From contig OZ038378.1 in assembly GCA_964036045.1 (NCBI GenBank), forward strand, positions 160,712,576-160,776,575: a DNA stretch of 64,000 bases. The letters are read 5' to 3'. The translations under genes and the position numbers were made by a program. Below are positions 14,301-27,879 of the stretch, one piece after another. Positions within the stretch are counted from its first letter, which is position 1. Every line of letters starts with the position of its first letter. The stretch comes from Eutreptiella sp. 'Long Island Sound 2002' (Eukaryota; Euglenozoa; Euglenophyceae; Eutreptiales; Eutreptiaceae). The notes under the pieces are model-generated. The model was not told the origin of the DNA. It saw nothing but the letters and a program-made list of their open reading frames with translations, and searched no databases.

Positions 14301-17300
14301 AATTGGGACTAAATGGGACCAAGTGGAAACAGGTGGGGAAAACTGGGAAAAATTGGGACTAAGTGGGACCAAGTGGAAACGGGTGGGGAAAATTGGGAGA
14401 AATTGGGACTAAGTGGGACCAAGTGGAAACAGGTGGGGGAATCTGGGAAAAATTGGGACTAAGTGGGACCAAGTGGAAACAGGTGGGGAAAACTGGGAAA
14501 AAATGGGACTAAGTGGGACCAAGTGGAAACAGGTGGGGAAAACTGGGAAAAATTGGGACCAAGTGGGACCAAGTGGAAACGGGTGGGGAAAATTGGGAGA
14601 AATTGGGACTAAGTGGGACCAAGTGGAAACAGGTGGGGGAATCTGGGAAAAATTGGGACTAAGTGGGACCAAGTGGAAACAGGTGGGGAAAACTGGGAAA
14701 AAATGGGACTAAGTGGGACCAAGTGGAAACAGGTGGGGAAGACTGGGAAAAAATGGGACTAAGTGGGACCAAGTGGAAACAGGTGGGGAAAACTGGGAAA
14801 AAATGGGACTAAGTGGGACCAAGTGGAAACAGGTGGGGGAATCTGGGAAAAATTGGGACTAAGTGGGACCAAGTGGAAACAGGTGGGGGAATCTGGGAAA
14901 AATTGGGACTAAGTGGGACCAAGTGGAAACAGGTGGGGAAAACTGGGAAAAATTGGGACCAAGTGGGACCAAGTGGAAGCAGGTGGGGAAACCTGGGAAA
15001 AATTGGGACTAAGTGGGACCAAGGGCAAAAAGGTGGGGAAAACTGGGAAAAATTGGGACTAAGTGGGACCAAGTGGAAACAGGTGGGGAAAGCTGGGGAA
15101 AATTGGGACCAAGTGGGACCAAGTGGAAACAGGTGGGGAAAATTGGGAAAAATTGGGACTAAGTGGGGCGAAGTGGAAACAGGTGGGGAAAAGTGGGAAA
15201 AATTGGGACCAAGTGGGACCAAGTGGAAACAGGTGGGGAAAACTTGGAAAAATTGGGACTAAGTGGGACCAAGTGGAAACAGGTGGGGAAAGCTGGGAAA
15301 AATTGGGACTGAGTGGGACCAAGTGGAAACAGGTGGGGAAAACTGGGAAAAATTGGGGCTAAGTTGGACCAAGTGGAAACAGGTGGGGAAAACTGGGAAA
15401 AATTGGGACTAAGTTGGACCAAGTGGAAACAGGTGGGGAAAGATGGGGAAAATTGGGACCAAGTGGGACCAAGTGGAAACAGGTGGGGAAAACTGGGAAA
15501 AATTGGGACCAAGTGGGACCAAGTGGAAACAGGTGGGGCAAGCCGGGAAAAATTGGGACTAAGTGGGACCAAGTGGAAACAGGTGGGGAAAACTGGGAAA
15601 AATTGGGACTAAGTGGGACCAAGTGGAAACAGGTGGGGAAAACTGGGAAAAATTGGGACTAAGTTGGACCAAGTGGAAACAGGTGGGGAAAACTGGGAAA
15701 AATTGGGACTAAGTTGGACCAAGTGGAAACAGGTGGGGAAAGATGGGGAAAATTGGGACCAAGTGGGACCAAGTGGAAACAGGTGGGGAAAACTGGGAAA
15801 AATTGGGACCAAGTGAGACCAGGTGGAAAGAGGTTGGAAAACTGGGAAAAATTGGGACTAAGTGGGACCAAGTGGAAACAGGTGGGGAAAACTGGGAAAA
15901 ATTGGGACTAAGTGGGACCAAGTGGAAACAGGTGGGGAAAAGTGGGAAAAATTGGGACCAAGTGGGACCAGGTGGAAACAGGTGGGAAAACTGGGGAAAA
16001 TTGGGACTAAGTGGGACCAAGTGGAAACAGGTGGGGAAAACTGGGAAAAATTGGGACTGAGTGGGACCAAGTGGAAACAGGGGGGGAAAACTGGGAAAAA
16101 TTGGGACTAAGTGGGACCAAGTGGAAACAGGTGGGGAAAAGTGGGAAAAATTGGGACCAAGTGGGACCAGGTGGAAACAGGTGGGAAAACTGGGGAAAAT
16201 TGGGACTAAGTGGGACCAAGTGGAAACAGGTGGGGAAAACTGGGAAAAATTGGGACTGAGTGGGACCAAGTGGAAACAGGTGGGGAAAACTAGGAAAAAT
16301 TGGGACAAGTGGGACCAAGTGGAAACAAGTGGGGAAAACTGGGAAAAATTGGGACTAAGTGGGACCAAGTGGAAACAGGTGGGGAAAACTGGGAAAAATT
16401 GGGACTAAGTTGGACCAAGTGGAAACAGGTGGGCAAAACTGGGAAAAATTGGGACTAAGTTGGACCAAGTGGAAACAAGTGGGGAAAGCTGGGGAAAATT
16501 GGGACCAAGTGGGACCAAGTGGAAACAGGTGGGGAAAATTGGGAAAAATTGGGACTAAGTGGGGCGAAGTGGAAACAGGTGGGGAAAAGTGGGAAAAATT
16601 GGGACCAAGTGGGACCAAGTGGAAACAGGTGGGGAAAACTTGGAAAAATTGGGACTAAGTTGGACCAAGTGGAAACAGGTGGGGAAAACTGGCAAAAATT
16701 GGGACTAAGTGGGACCAAGTGGAAACAAGTGGGGAAAACTGGGAAAAATTGGGACTAAGTTGGACCAAGTGGAAACAGGTGGGGAAAGCTGGGGAAAATT
16801 GGGACCAAGTGGGACCAAGTGGAAACAGGTGGGGAAAACTGGGAAAAATTGAGACTAAGTGGGGCGAAGTGGAAACGGGTGGGGAAAAGCGGGAAAAATT
16901 GGGACCAAGTGGGACCGAGTGGAAACAGGTGGGGAAAACTGGGAAAAATTGGGACTAAGTGGGACCAAGTGGAAACAGGTGGGGAAAACTGGGAAAAATT
17001 GGGACTAAGTGGGACCAAGTGGAAACAGGTGGGGAAAACTGCGAAAAATTGGGACTAAGTGGGACCAAGTGGAAACGAGTGGGGAAAACTTGGAAAAATT
17101 GGGACCCAGTTGGACCAAGTGGAAACAGGTGGGGAAAGCTGGGGAAAATTGGGACTAAGTTGGACCAAGTGGAAACAGGTGGGGAAAGCTGGGGAAAATT
17201 GGGACCAAGTGGGACCAAGTGGAAACAGGTGGGGAAAACTGGGAAAAATTGGGACTAAGTGGGGCGAAGTGGAAACAGGTGGGGAAAACTGGGAAAAATT

Positions 17301-17699
17301 GGGACTAAGTGGGACCAAGTGGAAACGGGTGGGGAAAATTGGGAGAAATTGGGACTAAGTGGGACCAAGTGGAAACGGGTGGGGAAAACTGGGAAAAATT
17401 GGGACCAAGTGGGACCAAGTGGAAGCAGGTGGGGAAACCTGGGAAAAATTGGGACTAAGTGGGACCAAGGGCAAAAAGGTGGGGAAAACTGGGAAAAATT
17501 GGGACTAAGTGGGACCAAGTGGATACAGGTGGGAAAAACTGGGGAAAATTGGGACTAAGTGGGACCAAGTGTAAACAGGTGGGGAAAACTGGGAAAAACG
17601 GGGACTAAGTGGGACCAAGTGGAAACAGGTGGGGAAAACTGGAAAAAATTGGGACTAAGTGGCACCAAGTGTGAACAGGTGGGGAAAACTGGGAAAAAT

Positions 17700-18660
17700 T
17701 GGGACTAAGTGGGACCAAGTGGAAACAGGTGGTCAAAACTGGCAAAAATTGGGACTAACTTGGACCAAGTGGAAACAGGTGGGGAAAATTGGGGGAAATT
17801 GGGACTAAGTGGGACCAAGTGGAAACAGGTGGGTCAAACTAGGAAAAATTGGGACAAAGTGGGACCAAGTCGAAAGAGGTGGGGAAAACTGGGAAAAATT
17901 GGGACTAAGTGGGACCAAGTGGAAATAGGTGGGGAAAACTGGGGAAAATTGGGACTAAGTTGGACCAAGTGGAAACAGGGGGGGAAAACTAGGAAAAATT
18001 GGGACAAGTGGGACCAAGTGGAAACAGGTGGGGAAAACTGGGAAAAATTGGGACCAAGTGGGACCAGGTGGAAACAGGTGGGAAAACTGGGGAAAATTGG
18101 GACTAAGTGGGACCAAGTGGAAACAGGTGGGGAAAAATGGGAAAAATTGGGACTAAGTGGGACCAAGTGGAAACAGGTGGGGAAAACTGGGAAAAATTGG
18201 GACTGAGTGGGACCAAGTGGAAACAGGTGGGGAAAAATGGGAAAAATTGGGACTAAGTGGGACCAAGTGGAAACAGGTGGGGAAAAGTGGGAAAAATTGG
18301 GACCAAGTGGGACCAGGTGGAAACAGGTGGGAAAACTGGGAAAAATTGGGACTAAGTGGGACCAAGTGGAAACAGGGGGGGAAAACTAGGAAAAATTGGG
18401 ACAAGTGGGACCAAGTGGAAACAGGTGGGGAAAACTGGGGAAAATTGGGACCAAGTGGGACCAGGTGGAAACAGGTGGGAAAACTGGGAAAAATTGGGAC
18501 TGAGTGGGACCAGTTGAAACATGTGGGGAAAACTGGGAAAAATTGGGACTAAGTTGGACCAAGTGGAAACAGGTGGGAAAAACTGGGAAAAATTGGGACT
18601 AAGTTGGACCAAGTGGAAACAGGTGGGGAAAGCTGGGGAAAATTGGGACTAAGTTGGACC
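17700..18660 (+). repeat. Dispersed higher-order block, copy at 17.7 kb
   Basis: The variant order here is repeated at 24001-24961 with a constant offset of 6301, including GGTGGTCAAAACTGGC followed by GGGACTAACTTGG, a monomer with GGGTCAAACTAGG, and later CCAGTTGAAACATGTGG. The two copies are separated by related blocks. Confidence 0.75.
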
Positions 18661-21600
18661 AAGTGGAAACAGGTGGGGAAAGCTGGGGAAAATTGGGACC
18701 AAGTGGGACCAAGTGGAAACATGTGGGGAAAACTGGGAAAAATTGGGACTAAGTGGGGCGAAGTGGAAACGGGTGGGGAAAAGTGGGAAAAATTGGGACC
18801 AAGTGGGACCGAGTGGAAAGAGGTGGGAAAACTTGGAAAAATTGGGACTAAGTGGGGCGAAGTGGAAACAGGTGGGGAAACCCGGGAAAAAATGGGACTA
18901 AGTGGGACCAAGTGGAAACAGGTGGGGAAAACTGGGAAAAATTGGGACTAAGTGGGACCAAGTGGAAACAGGTGGGGAAAACTGGGAAAAATTGGGACTA
19001 AGTGGGACCAAGTGGAAACGGGTGGGGAAAACTGGGAAAAATTGGGACTAAGTGGGACCAAGTGGAAACAGGTGGGCAAAACTGGGAAAAATTGGGACTA
19101 AGTGGGACCAAGTGGAAACAGGTGGGGAAAACTGGGGGAAATTGGGACTAAGTGGGACCAAGTGGAAACGCGTGGGGAAAGCTGGGAAAAAGTGGGACTA
19201 AGTTGGACCAAGTGGAAACAGGTGGGGAAAACTGGGAAAAATTGGGACTAAGTTGGACCAAGTGAAAACAGGTGGGGAAAACTGGGAAAAATTGGGACTA
19301 AGTTAGACCAAGTGGAAACAGGTGGGGAAAGCTGGGGAAAATTGGGACCAAGTGGGACCAAGTGGAAACTGGTGGGGAAAACTGGGAAAAATTGGGACTG
19401 GGTGGGACCAAGTGGAAACAGGTGGGGAAAAGTGGGAAAAATTGGGACCAAGTGGGACCGGGTGGAAACAGGTGGGAAAACTGGGAAAAATTGGGACTAA
19501 GTGGGACCAAGTGGAAACAGGTGGAGAAAACGGGGAAAAATTGGGACTGAGTGGGACCAAGTGGAAACAGGGGGGGGAAACTAGGAAAAATTGCGACAAG
19601 TGGGACCAAGTGGGACCAGGTGGAAACAGGTGGGAAAACTGGGAAAAATTGGGACTGAGTGGGACCAGTTGAAACATGTGGGGAAAACTGGGAAAAATTG
19701 GGACTAAGTTGAACCAAGTGGAAACAGGTGGGGAAAACTAGGAAAAATTGGGACTAAGTTGGACCAAGTGGAAACAGGTGGGGAAAGCTGGGGAAAATTG
19801 GGACTAAGTTGGACCAAGTGGAAACAGGTGGGGAAAACTGGGGAAAATTGGGACCAAGTGGGACCAAGTGGAAACAGGTGGGGAAAACTGGGAAAAATTG
19901 GGACTAAGTGGGGCGAAGTGGAAACGGGTGGGGAAAAGTGGGAAAAATTGGGACCAAGTGGGACCGAGTGGAAACAGGTGGGGAAACCCGGGAAAAATTG
20001 GGACTAAGTGGGACCAAGTGGAAACAGGTGGGGAAAACTGGGAAAAATTGGGACTAAGTGGGACCAAGTGGAAACAGGTGGGGAAAACTGGGAAAAATTG
20101 GGACTAAGTTGGACCAGGTGGAAACAGGTGGGGAGAACTTGGAAAAATTGGGACTAAGTTGGACCAGGTGGAAACAGGTGGGGAAAACTGGGAAAAATTG
20201 GGACTAAGTGGGGCGAAGTGGAAACAGGTGGGGAAAACTGGGAAAAATTGGGACTAAGTGGGACCAAGTGGAAACAGGTGGGGAAAACTGGGAAAAATTG
20301 GGACTAAGTGGGGCGAAGTGGAAACAGGTGGGGAAAATTGGGGAAAATTGGGACCAAGTGGGACCAAGTGGAAACAGGTGGGGAAAAATGGGAAAAATTG
20401 GGACTAAGTGGGACCAAGTGGAAACAGGTGGGGAAAACTGGGGAAAATTGGGACTAAGTGGGACCAAGTGGAAACGGGTGGGGAAAATTGGGAGAAATTG
20501 GGACTAAGTGGGACCAAGTGGAAACAGGTGGGGAAACCTGGGAAAAATTGGGACTAAGTGGGACCAAGTGGAAACAGGTGGGGAAAACTGGGAAAAATTG
20601 GGACTAAGTGGGACCAAGTGGAAACACGTGGGGAAAACTGGGAAAACTTGGGACCAAGTGGGACCAAGGCGAAACAGGTGGGGAAACCTGGGAAAAATTG
20701 GGACTAAGTGGGACCAAGTGCAAACAGGTGGAGAAAACTGGGAAAAATTGGGACTAAGTGGGACCAAGTGGAAACAGGTGGGGAAAACTGGGGAAAATTG
20801 GGACTAAGTAGGACCAAGTGGAAACAGGTGGGGAAAGCTGGGAAAAACGGGGACTAAGTGGGACCAAGTGGAAACAGGTGGGGAAAACTGGGAAAAATTG
20901 GGACCAAGTGGGACCAAGTGGAAACAGGTGGGGAAAACTGGGAAAAATTGGGACTAAGTGGGACCAAGTGGAAACAGGTGGTCAAAACTGGCAAAAATTG
21001 GGACTAACTTGGACCAAGTGGAAACCGGTGGGGAAAATTGGGGGAAATCGGGACTATGTGGGACCAAGTGGAAACAGGTGGGGCAAACTAGGAAAAATTT
21101 GGACAAAGTGGGACCAAGTCGAAAGAGGTGGGGAAAACTGGGAAAAATTGGGACTAAGTGGGACCAAGTGGAAATAGGTGGGGAAAACTGGGGGAAATTG
21201 GGACTAAGTTGGACCAAGTGCAAGCAGGGGGGGAAAACTAGGAAAAATTGGGACAAGTGGGACCAAGTGGAAACAGGTGGGGAAAACTGGGGAAAATTGG
21301 GACCAAGTGGGACCAGGTGGAAACAGGTGGGAAAACTGGGAAAAATCGGGACTAAGTGGGACCAAGTGGAAACAGGTGGGGAAAACTGGGATAAATTGGG
21401 ACTGAGTGGGACCAAGTGGAAACAGGTGGGGAAAACTGGGAAAAATTGGGACTAAGTGGGACCAAGTGGAAACAGGTGGCGAAAACTGGGAAAAATTGGG
21501 ACCAAGTGGGACCAGGTGGAAACAGGTGGGGAAAAGTGGGAAAAATTGGGACTGAGTGGGACCAAGTGGAAACAGGGGGGGGAAACTAGGAAAAATTGCG

Positions 21601-24000
21601 ACAAGTGGGACCAAGTGGGACCACGTGGAAACAGGTGGGAAAACTGGGAAAAATTGGGACTGAGTGGGACCAGTTGAAACATGTGGGGAAAGCTGGGGAA
21701 AATTGGGACTAAGTTGGACCAAGTGGAAACAGGTGGGGAAAACTGGGAAAAATTGGGACTAAGTTGGACCAAGTGGAAACAGGTGGGGAAAACTGGGAAA
21801 AATTGGGACTAAGTTGGACCAAGTGGAAACAGGTGGGGAAAGCTGGGGAAAATTGGGACTAAGTTGGACCAAGTGGAAACAGGTGGGGAAAACTGGGGAA
21901 AATTGGGACCAAGTGGGACCAAGTGGAAACAGGTGGGGAAAACTGGGAAAAATTGGGACTAAGTGGGGCGAAGTGGAAACGGGTGGGGAAAAGTGGGAAA
22001 AATTGGGACCAAGTGGGACCGAGTGGAAACAGGTGGGGAAACCCGGGAAAAATTGGGACTAAGTGGGACCAAGTGGAAACAGGTGGGGAAAACTGGGAAA
22101 AATTGGGACTAAGTGGGACCAAGTGGAAACAGGTGGGGAAAACTGGGAAAAATTGGGACTAAGTGGGACCAAGTGGAAACGGGTGGGGAGAACTTGGAAA
22201 AATTGGGACTAAGTTGGACCAGGTGGAAACAGGTGGGGAAAACTGGGAAAAATTGGGACTAAGTGGGGCGAAGTGGAAACAGGTGGGAAAAACTGGGAAA
22301 AATTGGGACTAAGTGGGACCAAGTGGAAACGGGTGGGGAAAGCTAGGAAAAAGTGGGACTAAGTTGGACCAAGTGGAAACAGTTGGGGAAAACTGGGAAA
22401 AATTGGGACTAAGTGGGGCGAAGTGGAAACAGGTGGGGAAAATTGGGGAAAATTGGGACCAAGTGGGACCAAGTGGAAACAGGTGGGGAAAAATGGGAAA
22501 AATTGGGACTAAGTGGGACCAAGTGGAAACAGGTGGGGAAAACTGGGGAAAATTGGGACTAAGTGGGACCAAGTGGAAACGGGTGGGGAAAATTGGGAGA
22601 AATTGGGACTAAGTGGGACCAAGTGGAAACAGGTGGGGAAACCTGGGAAAAATTGGGACTAAGTGGGACCAAGTGGAAACAGGTGGGGAAAACTGGGAAA
22701 AATTGGGACTAAGTGGGACCAAGTGGAAACACGTGGGGAAAACTGGGAAAAATTGGGACCAAGTGGGACCAAGGCGAAACACGTGGGGAAACCTGGGAAA
22801 AATTGGGACTAAGTGGGACCAAGTGCAAACAGGTGGAGAAAATTGGGAAAAATTGGGACTAAGTGGGACCAAGTGGAAACAGGTGGGGAAAACTGGGGAA
22901 AATTGGGACCAAGTGGGACCAAGTGGAAACAGGTGGGGAAAACTGGGAAAAATTGGGACTAAGTGGGACCAAGTGGAAACAGGTGGTCAAAATTGGCAAA
23001 CATTGGGACTAACTTGGACCAAGTGGAAACCGGTGGGGAAAATTGGGGGAAATCGGGACTATGTGGGACCAAGTGGAAACAGGTGGGGCAAACTAGGAAA
23101 AATTTGGACAAAGTGGGACCAAGTCGGAAGAGGTGGGGAAAACTGGGAAAAATTGGGACTAAGTGGGACCAAGTGGAAATAGGTGGGGAAAACTGGGGGA
23201 AATTGGGACTAAGTTGGACCAAGTGCAAGCAGGGAGGGAAAACTAGGAAAAATTGGGACAAGTGGGACCAAGTGGAAACAGGTGGGGAAAACTGGGGAAA
23301 ATTGGGACCAAGTGGGACCAGGTGGAAACAGGTGGGAAAACTGGGAAAAATCGGGACTAAGTGGGACCAAGTGGAAACAAGTGGGGAAAACTGGGATAAA
23401 TTGGGACTGAGTGGGACCAAGTGGAAACAGGTGGGGAAAACTGGGAAAAATTGGGACTAAGTGGGACCAAGTGGAAACAGGTGGGGAAAACTGGGAAAAA
23501 TTGGGACTGAGTGGGACCAGGTGGAAACAGGTGGGGAAAGTTGGGAAAATTGGGACTAAGTGGGACCAAGTGGAAACGGGTGGGGAAAACTTGGAAAAAT
23601 TGGGACTAAGGTGGACCAAGTGGAAACAGGTGGGGAAAACTGGGAAAAAATGGGACTAAGTGGGACCAAGTGGAAACAGGTGGGGAAAACTGGAAAAAAT
23701 TGGGACCAAGTGGGACCAAGTGGAAGCAGGTGGGGAAACCTGGGAAAAATTGGGACTAAGTGGGACCAAGGGCAAAAAGGCGGGGAAAACTGGGAAAAAT
23801 TGGGACTAAGTGGGACCAAGTGGAAACGGGTGGGAAAAACTGGGGAAAATTGGGACTAAGTGGGACCAAGTGTAAACAGGTGGGGAAAACTGGGAAAAAC
23901 GGGGACTAAGTGGGACCAAGTGGAAACAGGTGGGCAAAACTGGAAAAAATTGGGACTAAGTGGCACCAAGTGGAAACAGGTGGGGAAAACTGGGAAAAAT

Positions 24001-24961
24001 TGGGACTAAGTGGGACCAAGTGGAAACAGGTGGTCAAAACTGGCAAAAATTGGGACTAACTTGGACCAAGTGGAAACAGGTGGGGAAAATTGGGGGAAAT
24101 TGGGACTATGTGGGACCAAGTGGAAACAGGTGGGTCAAACTAGGAAAAATTGGGACAAAGTGGGACCAAGTCGAAAGAGGTGGGGAAAACTGGGGAAAAT
24201 TGGGACTAAGTGGGACCAAGTGGAAATAGGTGGGGAAAACTGGGGAAAATTGGAACTAAGTTGGACCAAGTGGAAACAGGGGGGGAAAACTAGGAAAAAT
24301 TGGGACAAGTGGGACCAAGTGGAAACAGGTGGGGAGAACTGGGAAAAATTGGGACCAAGTGGGACCAGGTGGAAACAGGTGGGAAAACTGGGGGAAATTG
24401 GGACTAAGTGGGACCAAGTGGAAACAGGTGGGGAAAACTGGGAAAAATTGGGACTAAGTGGGACCAAGTGGAAACAGGTGGGGAAAACTGGGAAAAATTG
24501 GGACTGAGTGGGACCAAGTGGAAACAGGTTGGGGAAAATGGGAAAAATTGGGACTAAGTGGGACCAAGTGGAAACAGGTGGGGAAAAGTGGGAAAAATTG
24601 GGACCAAGTGGGACCAGGTGGAAACAGGTGGGAAAACTGGGAAAAATTGGGACTAAGTGGGACCAAGTGGAAACAGGGGGGGAAAACTAGGAAAAATTGG
24701 GACAAGTGGGACCAAGTGGAAACAGGTGGGGAAAACTGGGAAAAATTGGGACCAAGTGGGACCAGGTGGAAACAGGTGGGAAAACTGGGAAAAATTGGGA
24801 CTGAGTGGGACCAGTTGAAACATGTGGGGAAAACTGGGAAAAATTGGGACTAAGTTGGACCAAGTGGAAACAGGTGGGAAAAACTGGGAAAAATTGGGAC
24901 TAAGTTGGACCAAGTGGAAACAGGTGGGGAAAGCTGGGGAAAATTGGGACTAAGTTGGACC
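24001..24961 (+). repeat. Dispersed higher-order block, copy at 24.0 kb
   Basis: This is the counterpart of 17700-18660 at offset 6301. The alignment slips by one 50-bp monomer near 24955, where one copy has gained or lost a unit. Confidence 0.75.
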
Positions 24962-27879
24962 AAGTGGAAACAGGTGGGGGAAAGCTGGGGAAAATTGGGA
25001 CCAAGTGGGACCAAGTGGAAACATGTGGGGAAAACTGGGAAAAATTGGGACTAAGTGGGGCGAAGTGGAAACGGGTGGGGAAAAGTGGGAAAAATTGGGA
25101 CCAAGTGGGACCGAGTGGAAACAGGTGGGGAAACCCGGGAAAAATTGGGACTAAGTGGGACCAAGTGGAAACAGGTGGGGAAAACTGGGAAAAATTGGGA
25201 CTAAGTGGGACCAAGTGGAATTAGGTGGGGAAAACTGGGAAAAATTGGGACTAAGTGGGACCAAGTGGAAACGGGTGGGGAAAACTTGGAAAAATTGGGA
25301 CTAAGTTGGACCAGGTGGAAACAGGTGGGGAAAACTGGGAAAAATTGGGACTAAGTGGGACCAAGTGGAAACAGGTGGGGAAAGCTGGGAAAAAGTGGGA
25401 CTAAGTTGGACCAAGTGGAAACAGGTGGGGAAAACTGGGAAAAATTGGGACTAAGTTGGACCAAGTGAAAACAGGTGGGGAAAACTGGGAAAAATTGGGA
25501 CTAAGTTAGACCAAGTGGAAACAGGTGGGGAAAGCTGGGGAAAATTGGGACCAAGTGGGACCAAGTGGAAACAGGTGGGGAAAACTGGGAAAAATTGGGA
25601 CTGAGTGGGACCAAGTGGAAACAGGTGGGGAAAAGTGGGAAAAATTGGGACCAAGTGGGACCAGGTGGAAACAGGTGGGAAAACTGGGGAAAATTGGGAC
25701 TAAGTGGGACCAAGTGGAAACAAGTGGGGAAAACTGGGAAAAATTGTGACTGAGTGGGACCAAGTGGAAACAGGGGGGGGAAACTAGGAAAAATTGCGAC
25801 AAGTGGGACCAGGTGGAAACAGGTGGGAAAACTGGGAAAAATTGGGACTGAGTGGGACCAGTTGAAACATGTGGGGAAAACTGGGAAAAATTGGGACTAA
25901 GTTGGACCAAGTGGAAACAGGTGGGGAAAACTGGGAAAAATTGGGACTAAGTTGGACCAAGTGGAAACAGGTGGGGAAAGCTGGGGAAAATTGGGACTAA
26001 GTTGGACCAAGTGGAAACAGGTGGGGAAAACTGGGGAAAATTGGGACCAAGTGGGACCAAGTGGAAACAGGTGGGGAAAACTGGGAAAAATTGGGACTAA
26101 GTGGGGCGAAGTGGAAACGGGTGGGGAAAAGTGGGAAAAATTGGGACCAAGTGGGACCGAGTGGAAACAGGTGGGGAAACCCGGGAAAAATTGGGACTAA
26201 GTGGGACCAAGTGGAAACAGGTGGGGAAAACTGGGAAAAATTGGGACTAAGTGGGACCAAGTGGAAACAGGTGGGGAAAACTGGGAAAAATTGGGACTAA
26301 GTGGGACCAAGTGGAATCGGGTGGGGAGAACTTGGAAAAATTGGGACTAAGTTGGACCAGGTGGAAACAGGTGGGGAAAACTGGGAAAAATTGGGACTAA
26401 GTGGGGCGAAGTGGAAACAGGTGGGGAAAACTGGGAAAAATTGGGACTAAGTGGGACCAAGTGGAAACGGGTGGGGAAAGCTGGGAAAAAGTGGGACTAA
26501 GTTGGACCAAGTGGAAACAGGTGGGGAAAACTGGGAAAAATTGGGACTAAGTGGGGCGAAGTGGAAACAGGTGGGGAAAATTGGGGAAAGTTGGGACCAA
26601 GTGGGACCAAGTGGAAACAGGTGGGGAAAAATGGGAAAAATTGGGACTAAGTGGGACCAAGTGGAAACAGGTGGGGAAAACTGGGGAAAATTGGGACTAA
26701 GTGGGACCAAGTGGAAACGGGTGGGGAAAATTGGGAGAAATTGGGACTAAGTGGGACCAAGTGGAAACAGGTGGGGAAACCTGGGAAAAATTGGGACTAA
26801 GTGGGACCAAGTGGAAACAGGTGGGGAAAACTGGGAAAAATTGGGACTAAGTGGGACCAAGTGGAAACACGTGGGGAAAACTGGGAAAAATTGGGACCAA
26901 GTGGGACCAAGTCGAAACAGGTGGGGAAACCTGGGAAAAATTGGGACTAAGTGTGACCCAGTGCAAACAGGTGGAGAAAACTGGGAAAAATTGGGACTAA
27001 GTGGGACCAAGTGGAAACAGGTGGGGAAAACTGGGGAAAATTGGGACTAAGTGGGACCAAGTGGAAACAGGTGGGGAAAACTGGGAAAAACGGGGACTAA
27101 GTGGGACCAAGTGGAAACAGGTGGGGAAAACTGGGAAAAATTGGGACCAAGTGGGACCAAGTGGAAACAGGTGGGGAAAACTGGGAAAAATTGGGACTAA
27201 GTGGGACCAAGTGGAAACAGGTGGTCAAAACTTGCAAAAATTGGGACTAACTTGGACCAAGTGGAAACAGGTGGGGAAATTTGGGGGAAATCGGGACTAT
27301 GTGGGACCAAGTGGAAACAGGTGGGGCAAACTAGGAAAAATTTGGACAAAGTGGGACCAAGTCGAAAGAGGTGGGGAAAACTGGGAAAAATTGGGACTAA
27401 GTGGGACCAAGTGGAAATAGGTGGGGAAAACTGGGGGAAATTGGGACTAAGTTGGACCAAGTGCAAACAGGGGGGGGAAACTAGGAAAAATTGGGACAAG
27501 TGGGACCAAGTGGAAACAGGTGGGGAAAACTGGGGAAAATTGGGACCAAGTGGGACCAGGTGGAAACAGGTGGGAAATCTGGGAAAAATCGGGACTAAGT
27601 GGGACCAAGTGGAAACAGGTGGGGAAAACTGGGATAAATTGGGACCAAGTGGGACCAAGTGGAAACAGGTGGGGAAAAATGGGAAAAATTGGGACTAAGT
27701 GGGACCAAGTGGAAACAGGTGGGGAAAACTGGGGAAAATTGGGACTAAGTGGGACCAAGTGGAAACGGGTGGGGAAAATTGGGAGAAATTGGGACCAAGT
27801 GGAACCAAGTCGAAACAGGTGGGGAAACCTGGGAAAAATTGGGACTAAGTGGGACCAAGTGCAAACAGGTGGAGAAAAC